64,000 bases of DNA from Brachycybe producta (GCA_036925085.1 JAUPFP010000013.1:2939155-3003154); one strand, 5' to 3'. Numbered from the stretch's first letter, positions 38,566 through 52,022 are shown. Numbers and translations are program-made. The notes: generated from the letters alone by a model not told the origin.

Positions 38566-38593
<28 letters not shown>
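38559..38593. repeat. AAT trinucleotide microsatellite
   Basis: About eleven ATA/AAT units about 250 bases before the start codon. The same triplet recurs inside the exon, where it encodes the 10-Asn run (38976-39005). Confidence 0.85.
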
Positions 38594-38594
<1 letters not shown>

Positions 38595-38776
38595 TGTGGA
38601 AGTTAATGGTGACAATCGGTGCATTTCATAATAATAAAACTAATATCGAATTGACTTGAAGAACAAAGAAGAATCGAAGAAAATTGGAATAAAGCAAAGT
38701 GTGCCATTAAAGTAAAAATTGTTTTGTTTTTTTCTGGTGTCAGTTGTCGCAACAACAAAAAAAAATCGAAGACCAA

Positions 38777-38796
38777 ATGTGTTTTCTATTTTCCGA

Positions 38797-38800
<4 letters not shown>
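38777..38800 (+). promoter_or_regulatory. Short upstream ORF (7 codons plus stop)
   Basis: ATG TGT TTT CTA TTT TCC GAA TGA. Its stop codon overlaps the ATG of the next upstream ORF in an ATGA arrangement at 38797-38800. It could tune translation of the sulfotransferase if it is within the 5' UTR. Confidence 0.35.
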
Positions 38801-39944
<1,144 letters not shown>

Positions 39945-40878
39945 GACCTCATCTATTATTCTGTTTGTTGCACAATCAAACTGCTCTTTCCCCATCTTTT
40001 TTTTTCTCCCCCCATCTTCCCCCTTTTTTTCTCATCCCTTGCCTCCTTCCCCCACCCTTTTCATCATCATCATCATCACCACCAACCTCCTCTATGACAC
40101 CACCTCACGTCATATTACCCCACTTAACTGTGAAGGACAACAGAGAGGCCATTAAACAACCTGTAATATTGTTCTCTATGGAGAAATATTATAAAGAGGG
40201 AGTTAGAACTTAGATATGATGAGAGAGAGAAAGAGAGAGAGAAAAAAATCTTGCAGAGCTTTACAATTTCATTACCCAACCACGGTATTACCAGTAAGAC
40301 TTCTGAGGGAAACCTTATTTTTTTCTCCCCTTTTCCTACCTCACTTTTCTAAAGGGTTGTATTTAATAATACATTTTACTAATATTGAATCTATTTAGCA
40401 TAAAAATTCAAAACGTTTGCAAACAGTTTTTTTTTTGCAATTGATTGCTCTTTGAAACAAAGCACTTGTTCTCAATGATTGATATAAAATTTTACAGTCA
40501 CAGCTTTTTAGAATTAGTTTTATGATTGGTATTCTTAATCGGTACTTACAGATGAGCACTGATTTAGCTTAGATAGGCTTAGAAGTAACTAACCTCAATA
40601 TTTCATATTTTGAATAAAATCAAAGTCTATCTTAGTGTCTAACTTGAGTTTTGGTAATTATTAAGTTTAGCAAATGCTAATGCCTCTTTTATCATCTGCT
40701 GTTCCCATTAAGAGTATGGAAGTTCATGAGTTTGGCATTGTCTTTGACTTAGCACTCATTAAGTATACTACCTTATGATAGAAATTAATAGTTGTATTCT
40801 TAAAGGTAGTGCTAAACTCATCATCACCTTTAGAGAGGAAGTTTCATTTAAAAGTTGATGAGTTTAGCATTAACTTTG

Positions 40879-40947
40879 ACTAAGCAGTTATTAAGAATAC
40901 GACCGTTAGTTTCTGTCATAAAGTCGTATTCTTAATGACTGCTAAGT
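40879..40947. repeat. Inverted repeat with 25-base arms
   Basis: ACTAAGCAGTTATTAAGAAT(ACGAC) at 40879-40903 pairs with 40923-40947 at 23 of 25 positions around a 19-base loop. A related direct copy (GAGTTTGGCATTGTCTTTGA.. at about 40730, against GAGTTTAGCATTAACTTTGA at about 40860) precedes it. Confidence 0.6.
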
Positions 40948-40959
40948 AAAAGCATTGTC

Positions 40960-41115
40960 TGCTTAAAGTTGCGTCATTTTCAATTTCAAAGTGACATAAA
41001 AAGCTTATTTTGAAAAATATCAACATGAAAATACTCTTAAACTAATTGCGCTACCCTTCTAGTTTCTGAAACATTCAGTTTTTTTCTTAATTTTGCTTGC
41101 GAAAAGAACAAAATA
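40960..41115. repeat. Family A repeat, single arm
   Basis: GCTTAAAGTTG, ACATAAAAAGCTTATTTTGA, AACATGAAAATACTCTTAAA and GCTACCCTTCTAGTTTCTGA follow in the same order as at 46240-46360. Confidence 0.65.
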
Positions 41116-42429
41116 AGCAGATTTCAAGGTGGTTTTGAAACTTTAAAACCACCTTAATTAACAAGGCTTAACTTATTCTTGTATTCTAAAACTTTATAGC
41201 ACTCGAGTTTCTAACTATAGTTATTAGAAAAAAGCTGGGCGGTACAGGAAAGTTTAATTTCTTCTGCCTATTAATGTGATTCACTTTGAAATCGCTTGTT
41301 TCATTTTAAAGCTACCAATTTCGAATACATATCTAGTCTATTTATTATTTAGCTAACAAAAAAATTAGTGAGCTAATTACATACACGTAATTGTGCTTTA
41401 TGAATCGTGACCAATGAATTGCATTCAAAAATAGCTCTGTTAACAGTTTTAACGCATTAAGTTCATTATCATTGTTAGAGATGAATCACACATGCAGAAA
41501 AACAAGCAGAAAATAGAAATAGAGAATAAAGTTTCAACTAAATTTCTGTTTTCGTTCACATTCAAGGGTCCTCGCACATTACATGAAAAAAAAAACATTT
41601 CAAGAAAATTATTGCATTTCTAGAAGAATGGAGAATGAATAAGAGGAGGAGAAGGAGGCATAAAAATTATAATAGGCCTTCCTATTGGATGATAACATGT
41701 GGAGAAAAAAAACAATGTCACCATTTTTTTTCCTGCCAGATAAATAGAATAGAATTATTCAAATTAGAAAAAAAAATATTTTTCTGCATGTGTGAACCAT
41801 GCCTTAGTCTTCTGCATGTTACCATCCGGGTCTCTTTTTTTTTAAAAAAAAAACCCTACAAAATATGACATTTCAACCACCCTGTAAAATATAGAAGCTG
41901 TATTTTTATGGCACGTAGGCCTACATTTCTTTATTTTAAATCTTATAAGCCAACATCCATTTCCTACAGTTTAGAAAAGAAAAGAAAAAGATCGATTCTG
42001 ACTGCATATATATTGGCAAACAAGGTTTTACAATCATAATAATAGTAATTTTTAGTCTTATTGAATTTTTGTCACGCATACAAACACAGTCACATCCGTC
42101 TATGATGGTTCAATGAAATAACTTTAATAAGTGCTTTTTTGAACCCATGGATTTTTGAACGGAGACATTTTCTCTCTTTATTTAGCTAAACCAATACGTA
42201 AATAGTTTGTTCAGCAAACATATCAATACGTTTACCGACTAATATTGTACATTATTTTATACAAATTACAAAACCTATTTTAACACTGTTACATTATATA
42301 TTAACTCAATAATATCGATTAGAGACTTCATAAGTAAAGTTCAAAGTTAGTTCTAATTTCTAGTCATCAAACTTTTATAATTTATTTTCCCCTTTTTTTC
42401 CTGTCCTTTTAATACAACTCATTTCATTA

Positions 42430-43165
42430 TTCAAATTATGACTAAAAGGTTTCCATAAAATGCACAAAACGTATAATGACGGGTGGAATACCATTTGGGC
42501 ACACTATGATATCATAGAAGTGCCATATCGCACCTCGCCCCGAAGATTTGTGGCACAACTCAAAAAAACACTTTTTTGAGAAAATGAGTTTAAAGTTGCA
42601 ATCAATTGTATGGGAGACAATTAAATGGATATTGTGAATAGTCAATACGGTTTTGTTGCACTTGAAAAAGCTCATCAAAGTAAGCCATGAATCTTCTCTT
42701 AACTTTAAACTCATTTTCCCCCCAAAAGTGGCTTTTTGAGTTGTGACACTCTTCCAGCCGAGGTGGGTGCGACATGTGTAAAAAAAAGTAACCAGTTTAA
42801 TCTAAAATAGAAATGCATAAAATGTACAAATTACACAACCTTTAAAAATTTGCATAAAATCGCATTATGTCTTGAACAACACTTTTTTTTTGTCAGTAAA
42901 AGAATTCTGCAAAAGGTGTCTGTCTTAAACGAAATTCTTTTGATTTTAAATTTTTTATTATTTATTCTGATAATAATTGTAGATGTTAATTGCTCCAGAC
43001 ATTTAATTAATTGTGCTTTTGTTATTATACAATATACATTTTTATTTGCATAAAATAAACAATTTTCTTACATATTTATGGTTCATTTTCTATTTACAAT
43101 ACATGCACATTTTCTAAAAAAAATAATTTGTACATTTCGGATTTTTTATTTGCACAAAAATGTTG
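42430..43165. repeat. Family C repeat, interrupted by a long-TIR element
   Basis: AAAATGCACAAAACGTATAA (42457) and TGCATAAAATGTACAAATTA (42812), TTTTTATTTGCATAAAATAA (43038) are family C motifs. The element at 42515-42775 separates them, so it inserted later. Confidence 0.5.
42515..42775. mobile_element. Long-TIR element (family D), copy 1
   Basis: The left arm (CGCACCTCGCC.., GTGGCACAACTCAAAA, GAAAATGAGTTTAAAGTT) is the reverse complement of the right arm (AACTTTAAACTCATTTTCCC, AAAAGTGGCTTTTTGAGTTG, ACACTCTTCCAGCCGAGG, GTGCGAC). Arms are about 75-90 bases around a spacer of about 90. A target duplication is not evident. Confidence 0.75.
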
Positions 43166-46109
43166 GTAATAATTATGACTATAAAATTTATTATTTACAG
43201 TAGGGCTTTTGTCTTTTTTTAAGGTGGTTTTATTATTTTTTTATTTCGTTCAACAATTGTATGAACATAAACAAGAAATACGTCTACTCATGAATATTTG
43301 CAAATTATTTTTTAAAATATATATGAACGTGTAATAAGCCTTATAGCTTTTTCACGAAAGTCGGAAAAAAAATCAAAACGAACTTTTAGTAAAAAAAAAA
43401 ATGTACGATTTTTCTATTGGAGAATTTCTCATAATAGAGACCTCTCTACACCAGCATATAACAGAAAATCAATATTTGAAAAGTGAATGTTAGCTCTATG
43501 ACTATTAAAAAGATGCAGTAGATGGCGCTGCATCACCTTATAGAATGCCAAATAATAAAAATCTAGGACAACTAAACCAAATATATGCTAATTACAATGG
43601 AATAATAAAATATTTCAAGAATTTTTGAAAAGATCAAAATAAATATTTTTTTTGTTAACCTTCTTCTGCTGGTCTCTCTCATACACAATAAAAATTACAC
43701 TTTTAACATATAATTTTCAAAACATAATCATAACTTTTAAAAGTGAAGGCCATAGGCCAATATTAAGAAATTAGTGAATCATATTACACTGTTATCTATT
43801 TTTTATTCTGCTTTTAAAAAAAACGATAGTTAAAATTGAACAACTTTACAAGATTTACTTGAAAAAGAATATAAAAAAGGTGTGAAGAAGGATGTTTTTA
43901 AACAGGTTGTAGGTAAGGTGATGGACGGTGAAGCAGGAAAAAAAGGAGGAGGATCTCATTTTCAAGGGTCTCAATAACAACCTCGTAATGATAAGACAAC
44001 CTATAATCAACTCAGTTGGATGGACGTTTTACAAAGAAAAGGGAAAGAAAGAAAAACCGATCATTTGAAAGTGGCAACAACAATCATCATTGTGTTACCC
44101 TTGTTACCAACCACAACAACAAAAAACCTTTCAGCGTGATTAAACTATTTCAAATCAAAAACACTCAAAAAGTTTCAAAATATTCTGACAAGTCCCTTTT
44201 TTTAAAAAAAAAAGTTTTGAATAAATGAAGTCAAACACTTAGTAAACTTCTGACGAAGAAAAAAAAAGTGCTTAAACAAAAAAAAAAGAGTTTTAAAAAC
44301 TCGGGAGGAAAATTTCTCAGCACAAAATTCTGAAGAAAAAAGTTTTAAAAGTGTTTAAAAACCTTTTTTTGTTGTTGTTGTAACTTTGCGTGCAAAAGGG
44401 AAAAAAGTGTTAAGATACAAAAAAACTAGACTTCGATTTACAGGTGTCATGATATTTTTTTACTGAAAAAAAAAATTGATAATTAGGCGCCAACTTTTAA
44501 CAAAAAGTCATTTCGTAGAAATTATCAATTTTATAGAAACTTGCAATTCATTCTATATCCTAGAATATCTCCATAAATTGACAAAAGATTTTTTACTCTT
44601 TTACTAATGTTTTATTGTTAATGGTATATCTTACTATATAAAGCATGTGGGAGTCAGTTCTTACTTAATACAGTATGAAAATGTCTTGCATCATGTTTAA
44701 AGCTTAGCTTTATTTTAAGTAACATTTTTGGATACATTGGGTAATTTTAACTGTTGCAAAATAAACCCATGTTCTACAGAATGAGGGTTCCAGAAGTGGG
44801 CGCCAGTCTACTACTGTATGGTCACTTCCTTCACTATAGAAGGGGGGGGGAGGGCAATCAGTAAAAACTGCTACAAACAACATCCATTGGAAGCCAAACC
44901 TTTTCGTTGTTTCAAAAGAGAAAATAGTCGAAAAGAGAACAGCTGCGCCCCATTACAGAGAGCATAAGATACGATAATTACTATCGATCGATCCCCAATT
45001 ATTGTCTGGTAACGCCTTGCAACATTTCCTAATTAAATTAAAGGGTGAGAAGTAAAACATGCATCATTGATGGCCCTGTGAACGTTTAATGTACTACATA
45101 CATCATCTTTTTTTCTTTAAATTACACCATTTCAAAGCAATATTTCATTTTAATAACATTTTTTTTCTTTAAAAAAAAGGCACAAATTCATGAAATAAAA
45201 AATTGGCACTTGAACATCAACTTGAAACCAATAAAAAACTGGGCCCGAAATTCATTAACTATTTCTTAAGTCAAAGAAATAAAAACATGAAAATTACACA
45301 AGTTACTTTTACATAGAAATTACAAATCAAAAAGTACAAAAAAGAAATCACCAAAAAAATAACAAATTTCTGAAAATGTAATTTTTTTTTCTTGGCTCCA
45401 AATATAAAACAGATATTATTTCTCAGTTGTAATATAAAGCCATAAACGACTGAGAATTCAAAAAGGAATGACGAAAGTCAAAATTAAATTTCAATTATGA
45501 AGTATAAAAGCTCAGATATTGAGCAAAAAAATTGTTTAAAAAATAAAGACTATATAAGTCTTAAGATGGTCCTTTTTTGTACACACACCAATAGGAGAGA
45601 GACTACCTATACCGGTTTCACCACTGCCAACGTATGCCAAGTAGAAAACGTAATAAATCTTATTAAAAAAATACATGCAACTTGTAAAATAAATTAAGTC
45701 TTTTAAAACTAAGCTTTAAGAAAAGTTCAAGTTTTATTATTAAATGAAACAGTAAAGATGGTTATATAAGTCAGAAGAATTGTTGTCAATCTTTAAAAAT
45801 GAACTTTTTTATTAAGCTATTTGAAACATGATGGTGGGCAATTTAGATCAGTCTTGATTTAAATTTGGCACATTCATGTTATGGATCCACTTTTGTACAC
45901 AAGTTATAAAAAAAATAACTGCACTCAATCCATTTGGAATACCATCCATCCATCCAACCAACATTTCATCCGTTATATGTACCTTAATTAATAAAAATCT
46001 TATTGCAATGTAACTAAAGTGTAAAAAATTTTAATTTTCGGATGCTTTATGAACAGCTGATTTTATCACTCTTGATTATTTATCTTTCAGGAGCAGAATT
46101 AAGAGAAAC
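43166..46109. other. Intronic, no separate feature beyond homopolymers
   Basis: AT-rich with poly-A/T runs and a G9 run at 44842. No exon-like conserved frame and no transposon ends recognised. Confidence 0.6.
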
Positions 46110-46390
46110 TAGAAATGTGTTTCAGAAATTAGAAGGGTAACTCAATCACTTAAGGATATTTTCATATTTGATATCTTTAAAAATAAACTTTTTAAAGACA
46201 AAAATTATAAAAAAATATCATTTGCTAAGCATTGACCTGCTTAAAGTTAGGGCATTGTCAAAGTTCCAAACTCACATAAAAGCTTATTTTGAAAGATGTC
46301 AACATGAAAATACACTTAAGTTTTGAGCCACCCTTCTAGTTTCTAAAATATATTCAAGTTTCACTTAATTTTGTAACTGAAAGGGAGAAT
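46110..46390. mobile_element. Dispersed long-inverted-repeat element (family A), best copy
   Basis: The left arm (about 46115-46200: TTAGAAGGGTAACTCAATCA, CTTAAGGATATTTTCAT, CTTTAAAAATAAAC) is the reverse complement of 46270-46350 (CAACATGAAAATACACTTAA, CCACCCTTCTAGTTTCTAAA). The spacer is about 75 bases. Other copies or single arms are at 1-130, 8620-8690, 20840-21080 (both arms), 24475-24610, 40960-41110, 47585-47700 and 49265-49330. It carries no coding capacity and is probably an ancient MITE family. Confidence 0.75.
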
Positions 46391-47246
46391 AATCACTAAG
46401 TTCTAATATTCTAGTTTTAAAACTTATTTTTAAAAACGTTTACGTCCATAAGAAACAATTATTGATTGATAATTGCAACCGGAAGCGTCTGCATCATCAT
46501 CACTTTTATATGAAACTCTTTTTGTTTCTCAGGAACATAAACGTTGCCTAATTTCCGTCATTACATTTGTAAACATTAACACAGTAGACATGTGTGTTGT
46601 ACCCTTTACAGGCGCCATAATGTTAACCTAAGGGAGCCTCAGCCACCACCACCACCATTGCTAGATTTGAAATGTTGGTTGGCATTGCCAATGAACTGTC
46701 ACGGTTGACCACCAAAAAAGACGCATTTTCGTGGGTCACTAACTTCAGCAGCTGTCAATATGTTTTCTACATAACATAAGAGTAGAAGGGGAAAAAGAGA
46801 AAATAAAAAAAGAGAGCCAGCCATGGATGGTATTTGAATGGAACCTAACTGTAGGCAGGACCTAACATTATAGAACCGCCAGACGTCTAATGTTGTAAAG
46901 TGGGAAGAATGTAAAGAACACATAATAAGGAAGGGAGGGAGGAGAGGGGGGAAAGCAGTTATGAACAAAATATTGCTTATAATAAGTTATAATAGACCAA
47001 CATGGGATGATGACCAGTCCACTCCAATGATTTTCTTGAAGAAAAAAAAAAAAGAAAAGAAGCTGAAACCGAAGACATAAATTTAAAATAAATGCTTTCT
47101 GTCTGTGTGTCTCTTGTTGTCCAAGTCGACTTAATGACGCTTTTCATAATTGCAGAAAGTAAACAAGAAACATTATGAAATCGATTGATAAATTAAAAAA
47201 AAACACACACATGAAGGTTAACATAAAGAAGTAGCTGAATATTAAA

Positions 47247-47510
47247 ATGTCGCATCTGGGCCTGGAAGAGTGGCACAATTCAATAAACCACTTTTGGGGG
47301 AAAATGAGTTTAAAGTTAAGAGAAGACTCATGGCTTACTTTGCTGAGCTTCTCAATTGCAAAAACCGCTTTAACTATTCAGAATATCGGTTTATTTGGTT
47401 CCCCTGCAATAGACAGAGAAAGACAAAAATGCAACTTTAAACTGATTTTCCCCCCAAAAAGTGTTTTTTTTAGTTGTGCCACATCTTCCAGCCTAAGTGA
47501 GATGTGAGCT
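47247..47510. mobile_element. Long-TIR element (family D), copy 2
   Basis: Starts GTCGCATCTGGGCCTGGAAG, AGTGGCACAATTCAATAAAC and ends TAGTTGTGCCACATCTTCCA, GCCTAAGTGAGATG. It matches the 42515-42775 copy in inverted orientation, including GAAAATGAGTTTAAAGTTAA, GAGAAGACTCATGGCTTAC. Short ORFs on this element in both places are only shared repeat sequence. Confidence 0.75.
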
Positions 47511-47584
47511 TTATAAGAAATGTTAACCAATTTTATTTTCTTAAGGTGGTTTTAAAGCGTAAACTCTCTGATTCTGATTGTTAT

Positions 47585-47700
47585 GTCTTTCAGGTGCATA
47601 AGTAAGAGAACACTGAATGTGTTTTAGAAACTAGAAGGGTAGCTCAGTCACTTAGGGTATTTTCTTGTTTCAGATATCTTTCAAAATAAACTTTTTTTGT
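47585..47700. repeat. Family A repeat, reverse arm adjoining the 47751 hAT element
   Basis: GTGTTTTAGAAACTAGAAGG, GTAGCTCAGTCACTTAGGG, CTTTCAAAATAAACTTTTT match the left arm of 46115-46200. The hAT element at 47751 lies 50 bases further, and related AAAAATAAACTTTTTGG sequence resumes at about 48213. The hAT element therefore probably interrupted this repeat. Confidence 0.6.
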
Positions 47701-47750
47701 GAGTTTGATAATGTGTTGGTTTCGACAAAACAAAGAATCTTCATGTAAAG

Positions 47751-48189
47751 TAGAGACCTACATAAAGCCCATAGGCTGGGCTGGAGTTTGGGCTGGCAAT
47801 TTTATGTTAAAGGCCCATGGGCCTGGTGGGCTTTGTGGGCCTGATGGGCTTCGTGGGCCTGGTGGGCTTTGTGGGCCTCGTGGGTTTGGTGGCCTTTGTG
47901 GTCATCACAGGTTTGGAAGGTGTTTGATCATTTCTGTCATGAGATTCTTTACAAATGTATAGAATTGAATCACATATACGAGCCAGCGAGCATATTATTT
48001 CACACATTAATAAATGTATAACAAATTCCTCACTAACCCATCAATAAATCGTATTAAACCCATTAACAGGGAAGTTTCTTTTCTTGGAAAGCATCTGAGC
48101 TTGTGAACCAGTTAGTATGGAAATTATAGACCTACACAAAGACCATGGGCTGGGCTGGGCTTCAAATTTTTGCACAATGTAGGTCTCTA
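47751..48189. mobile_element. hAT-like element with GGGCCT/GTGGGCTT minisatellite
   Basis: Ends TAGAGACCTACATAAAGCCC and, inverted, TAGAGACCTACATTGTGC. An exact 8-bp duplication ATGTAAAG flanks it (47743-47750 and 48190-48197), and TAGAG fits the hAT YARNG end rule. Inside, 47808-47900 is a run of about 12-15 base units (GGGCCTGGTGGGCTTTGTGG), and an internal GACCTACACAAAGACCATGG (48129) repeats the left end. A related, degraded copy is at 56277-56567. Confidence 0.88.
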
Positions 48190-49726
48190 ATGTAAAGTAT
48201 ATGAAATATATTTAAAAATAAACTTTTTGGCCAGGTTGAAGATTATCAAATTTTAAGTTTTTCAATGATTTGCACGATTTCGGCTTCACTAAACAGAAAT
48301 ACAACAAAATATCAAGAGTTTCAAATCGGCCTTAAAAAATTTACTTTTAAAAATATCAACTTACAAATTTTTTTGAGTGAGTCCTTTAAACTTCTTTCAG
48401 GTTTAGAAAACATTTTTAAATTTATTTTTAATTCAGCTTCTGAAACTCAGGATTATCAGAGTTCATTTGCATATCTGGCAATCACAGTTTATAAAACCGT
48501 ATTAATATTGAATGAATAAGTATGTCCAAATAATAACCATTCAACTAAAATGCTGACCCATCATCATCATCATCCGTTTCACTGAACTTTTGAAACTTTT
48601 TTTTTTCTCAATAAAACATTATTTGAGGACCAAAAAGGAAGGAACTAACTCTTTTGGATTATTTTTTTTTATCTTGCCTCATGAACTGATCTGAATCAAT
48701 AACCCCATTCTCTCTTTTGGTACTTTTATTTACAATATACAAGTACACACTGTTTACTAAATATATAGCATGACATGAATGAGTCCCAATAGTTCTCTCA
48801 ATTTCTCTTTTTCTGAATAAAGGGGCTAACATAAAAAAAAGAAAAATCTTAGAACATAAAAGTTTTTTTCTACCTTTCAGAAAACATAGGGGGCCCCCTG
48901 TATTGAACCCATAGACTATTATGTGGACAATACAAGTTTTGTACAAAAAAGAAAAATCTTTTATCAGTTTTGAGGAGAAAAAAAAATGAAAAAACCTTGT
49001 TATGATCCACCATACAGTATACAACTTATACATGTATATAGATATTATCCACTGCAAGGCTTATAAAATATAATAAAACTAGAAAATATAGTATTTTTTT
49101 ATAGTTGTTTAATATTAGGACAGAAAAAGAATCTAAAGATGCATCGGAACAAAAAAAAATAACCAGGGATTCAAGGGAACTCTTAAGACCTTTGTTGCGT
49201 TTAGATGCTGCTGCTTCTTTTTTTTAAGTAAGTAAAAAATAAAATTGACATATTTAATTTACCAAAGTGATTTTAGTGATTCATTAACTCTTCTCGTTTC
49301 TAAACGACTTTAAATTTCTTGTTAATCATGCAGTGTTATGTGAAATTCTGTTTAGTTTTACGCGTAAAAATTTGAGTCAACGTGTGTGTATGCTTATTTT
49401 TTAAAAAAAAATGAGTTTTTGAGCATATTCAGGTAAAAAAATCTGCACTCAAATATTTTGTCTAGTTTTTAAACTTGTTCGACTCGCAATCCATCCATGC
49501 CTCCACCATCAACACTTTGTTTGTTGTCGATATCCTAAAAGCCTTGTATTGTACAAACCGGACAATAACAGTTGGAAACATTGTCGACAGCGATGTTTTG
49601 CAACGACTGGAGACGTTTTTTCGACTACAAAGCAACATCCTTTAAGTATCTAGCGGCTTGACATCCAAGAGTGTTACTTGTTTCTCTGTTTCCCACTTCA
49701 AATTGAAAACATCTTTCTCAGTCAGC

Positions 49727-50139
49727 CAGTGGCGCAACAACGAGGAGGATGGGGGAAAGTTAATCTCCGGGCGCCAACAAACAGGGGCGCCAAACGTTTA
49801 GAAATTAAGAAATACTTTTGAAATTCTACTTTTATTTTCTCAATATTTTCCTTATTGCACATTAATTTTAGACGTTTTCATGTAGTGTACAAATTATTCA
49901 CACTTGTAAACCCGTCGTGCAATTTGCAAAATTTACAAAAAGTCGTACACTGCTATGAGCAATGCCTACTGAAGAGAATAGAGTAGTTTTTGATTTTAAG
50001 CGAACACTTGCAAGCCTAAAAATTCACATTTATTCACACTATACAAGCTACTCAAATTTGTGTGAGTAGCCCTTTAAGAAGGTAAGGGGCGTTCACAGTA
50101 ATGTAGTCTCCGGGCACACAATTCCTAGTTGCGGCACTG
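49727..50139 (+). mobile_element. Non-autonomous hAT element, copy 2
   Basis: Starts CAGTGGCGCAACAACGAGG and ends CTAGTTGCGGCACTG, with a perfect 8-bp target duplication CAGTCAGC at 49719-49726 and 50140-50147. It aligns end to end with the reverse complement of 3153-3514, about 50 bases longer through an insertion near its right end. It lies in the sulfotransferase intron. Confidence 0.93.
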
Positions 50140-50981
50140 CAGTCAGCTAGTTGCCAGATGTGAACAACAGTTATATTGAATTCAATTTGGACGGGCAACA
50201 TCACTGGCCACATACATCCAGATAAAAGCCACTATGTACGACAAAGAAGTTGTCCAGTACCTGGATACGTGTGTCCGGTAATTATCACCTGGTCTGTACA
50301 AGGCTTTATAGACTCTTCGTTGTAAAGCAACAAAGGTCTAAAATGGGTGTAAACTCTTTTGGGTTATTTTTTTTTTTTTTTTGGAAAAACTCTGAATGAA
50401 GTCTCTGTAAATAGCTACAAACTCCCACATCCAACATTCTCTTCAAATACAACAACCATCCAACCATCAATAGAAAATATTCATTTTAAATGAAATACCC
50501 TTGATTTTTGTTTTCTTTTTTTCATTTTTCTCATCATTTTTTTTTTAAATAAAAAAAAGTTTCCGTTCACTTTTACATTGTTCCTTCTAGACTACTTCTG
50601 TCGAAAATACAAAAGAAGCTAAACAAAAAAAATATATAGAGGGACCCCCATGTATTCTTATAGAAAGCAAACTGAAAAGAAAAGATCAGCTGGAGGCATC
50701 TGTTTGTAAAAAAAAATTCCATAGAAATAGCCAGTGATGGCCTTTACCACAAACGTACATACAATGTATGGGAAAAAATATAAAAAGAAAATATCATGGC
50801 TATATCAATGATATTTCTGTTTTCTACCTCGTCCCGAGTGTTTCTTTTACTCTCACAATGGCAATTGTTCTTCAGTTACAGTTTTAAGATGAGTTGTCCA
50901 TCAAGAAAATATCTTTCAAGTTTTTAAGTTAAAACCACTTGAATCTCGGTTTTTTTAACATAACAATTAAAATTTGTATTT

Positions 50982-51042
50982 GGTGGGGAGGGGGGGGGGG
51001 AATCAAACCAAACAATTGAATGCATATTCCCCCCCCCCCCCC
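50982..51042. repeat. Facing poly-G and poly-C tracts
   Basis: GGTGGGGAG followed by G11 faces C14 across 28 bases, so the two tracts can pair as a GC hairpin in otherwise AT-rich intron. Confidence 0.7.
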
Positions 51043-51729
51043 ACTGAATGGACATGTATACTGCACATATGGGTGTTTAGCTTGCTATCATATTTAAAAG
51101 TCAAAAAATGAGAGGTAAAAAAACCACTATCAAATGCTGGTGGTGTTCTTACAAAAGAAGACTATTCTAGTATTCAGTCCTATACAGAAGGAAGAAAAGG
51201 TGGGGAAAAATAAACTTGACATACAAGTCACATGGTCACATAAGTACTGAACAATTGTATATTCCAGCTGCAAAGATCATATCAGAAACGTTTTAGGTGG
51301 CTTTGACACTGTTGAAGAGTGTAGGTCTCCAGAAAAAAAAAGTAAAGGTGACAGGTTTTGAAGAAAAGGTTCTGACATTGTTATTGTTCATTTTAATGGG
51401 TCCCTTTTCTGTGTTGTTACTTTTAAAAAAGCTCAGGTTTTAAGATAAGAAATCATATAGAAACTAAGTATAATAGACCAAGAAGTTTTTCAGAATTGTT
51501 AAGTTGTAGTTTTAAACGAATGAGAAGGAAAGGACGTTAAATTGGGATATGTTATTGCAACTTTTAAAAAAGAAATTCATTTGCAAAAAAAAATAGTTTA
51601 TGCTTTTTTTCTAATTATTGGCACACCTAAATGTAAAACCCGTTCATTACTCAAATAGGCCGGTTGTAGCCATCTCAAATGATTCTATCTCAAACGACAA
51701 TGACGGTTGGAAGTGAAGGCTAGCTCTAA

Positions 51730-52022
51730 CAGTGGTTTCCAAATTTTGTTGTTGTTGCTCGTGGCACGGTATTATTTACGTGGAGAGATTGTGACACAAG
51801 TAGTAAAACTCAACACTAGTGAGCTAAAGAACAAACAACCCTTTGAAAACCACTGGTTTAGTGTTTACGTCTAATGGGAACGTTTTGTTTATTTTTTTTT
51901 CAGTAGTTAAAAAAAATTATTTGAAAATATTAAAATTATATTGACACATTCAAAATAACAACCAAAATTTCGTGGCACACCTTGCAAAAACTCACGGCAC
52001 ACCTTTTGAAAATTACTACAGT
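51730..52022. mobile_element. hAT-like repeat with CAGTGGTTTYCAAA ends
   Basis: CAGTGGTTTCCAAATTTTG at 51730 faces TTTGAAAACCACTG ending at 51855, and further right TCGTGGCACACCTTGCAAAA / CTCACGGCACACCTTTTGAA is a tandem pair. This end pattern is typical of hAT-Charlie-type elements. No exact target duplication is found, so nesting is possible. Confidence 0.55.

Noticed and set aside
47699-47962. Gly/Pro-rich ORFs on both strands (GPGGLCGP-like repeats)
   Set aside because: They translate the GGGCCT/GTGGGCTT minisatellite inside a hAT element, not a collagen-like gene.
48659-49057. 132-residue minus-strand ORF
   Set aside because: Composition is Phe/Lys/Ile-rich as expected from AT-rich DNA, and no family is recognisable.
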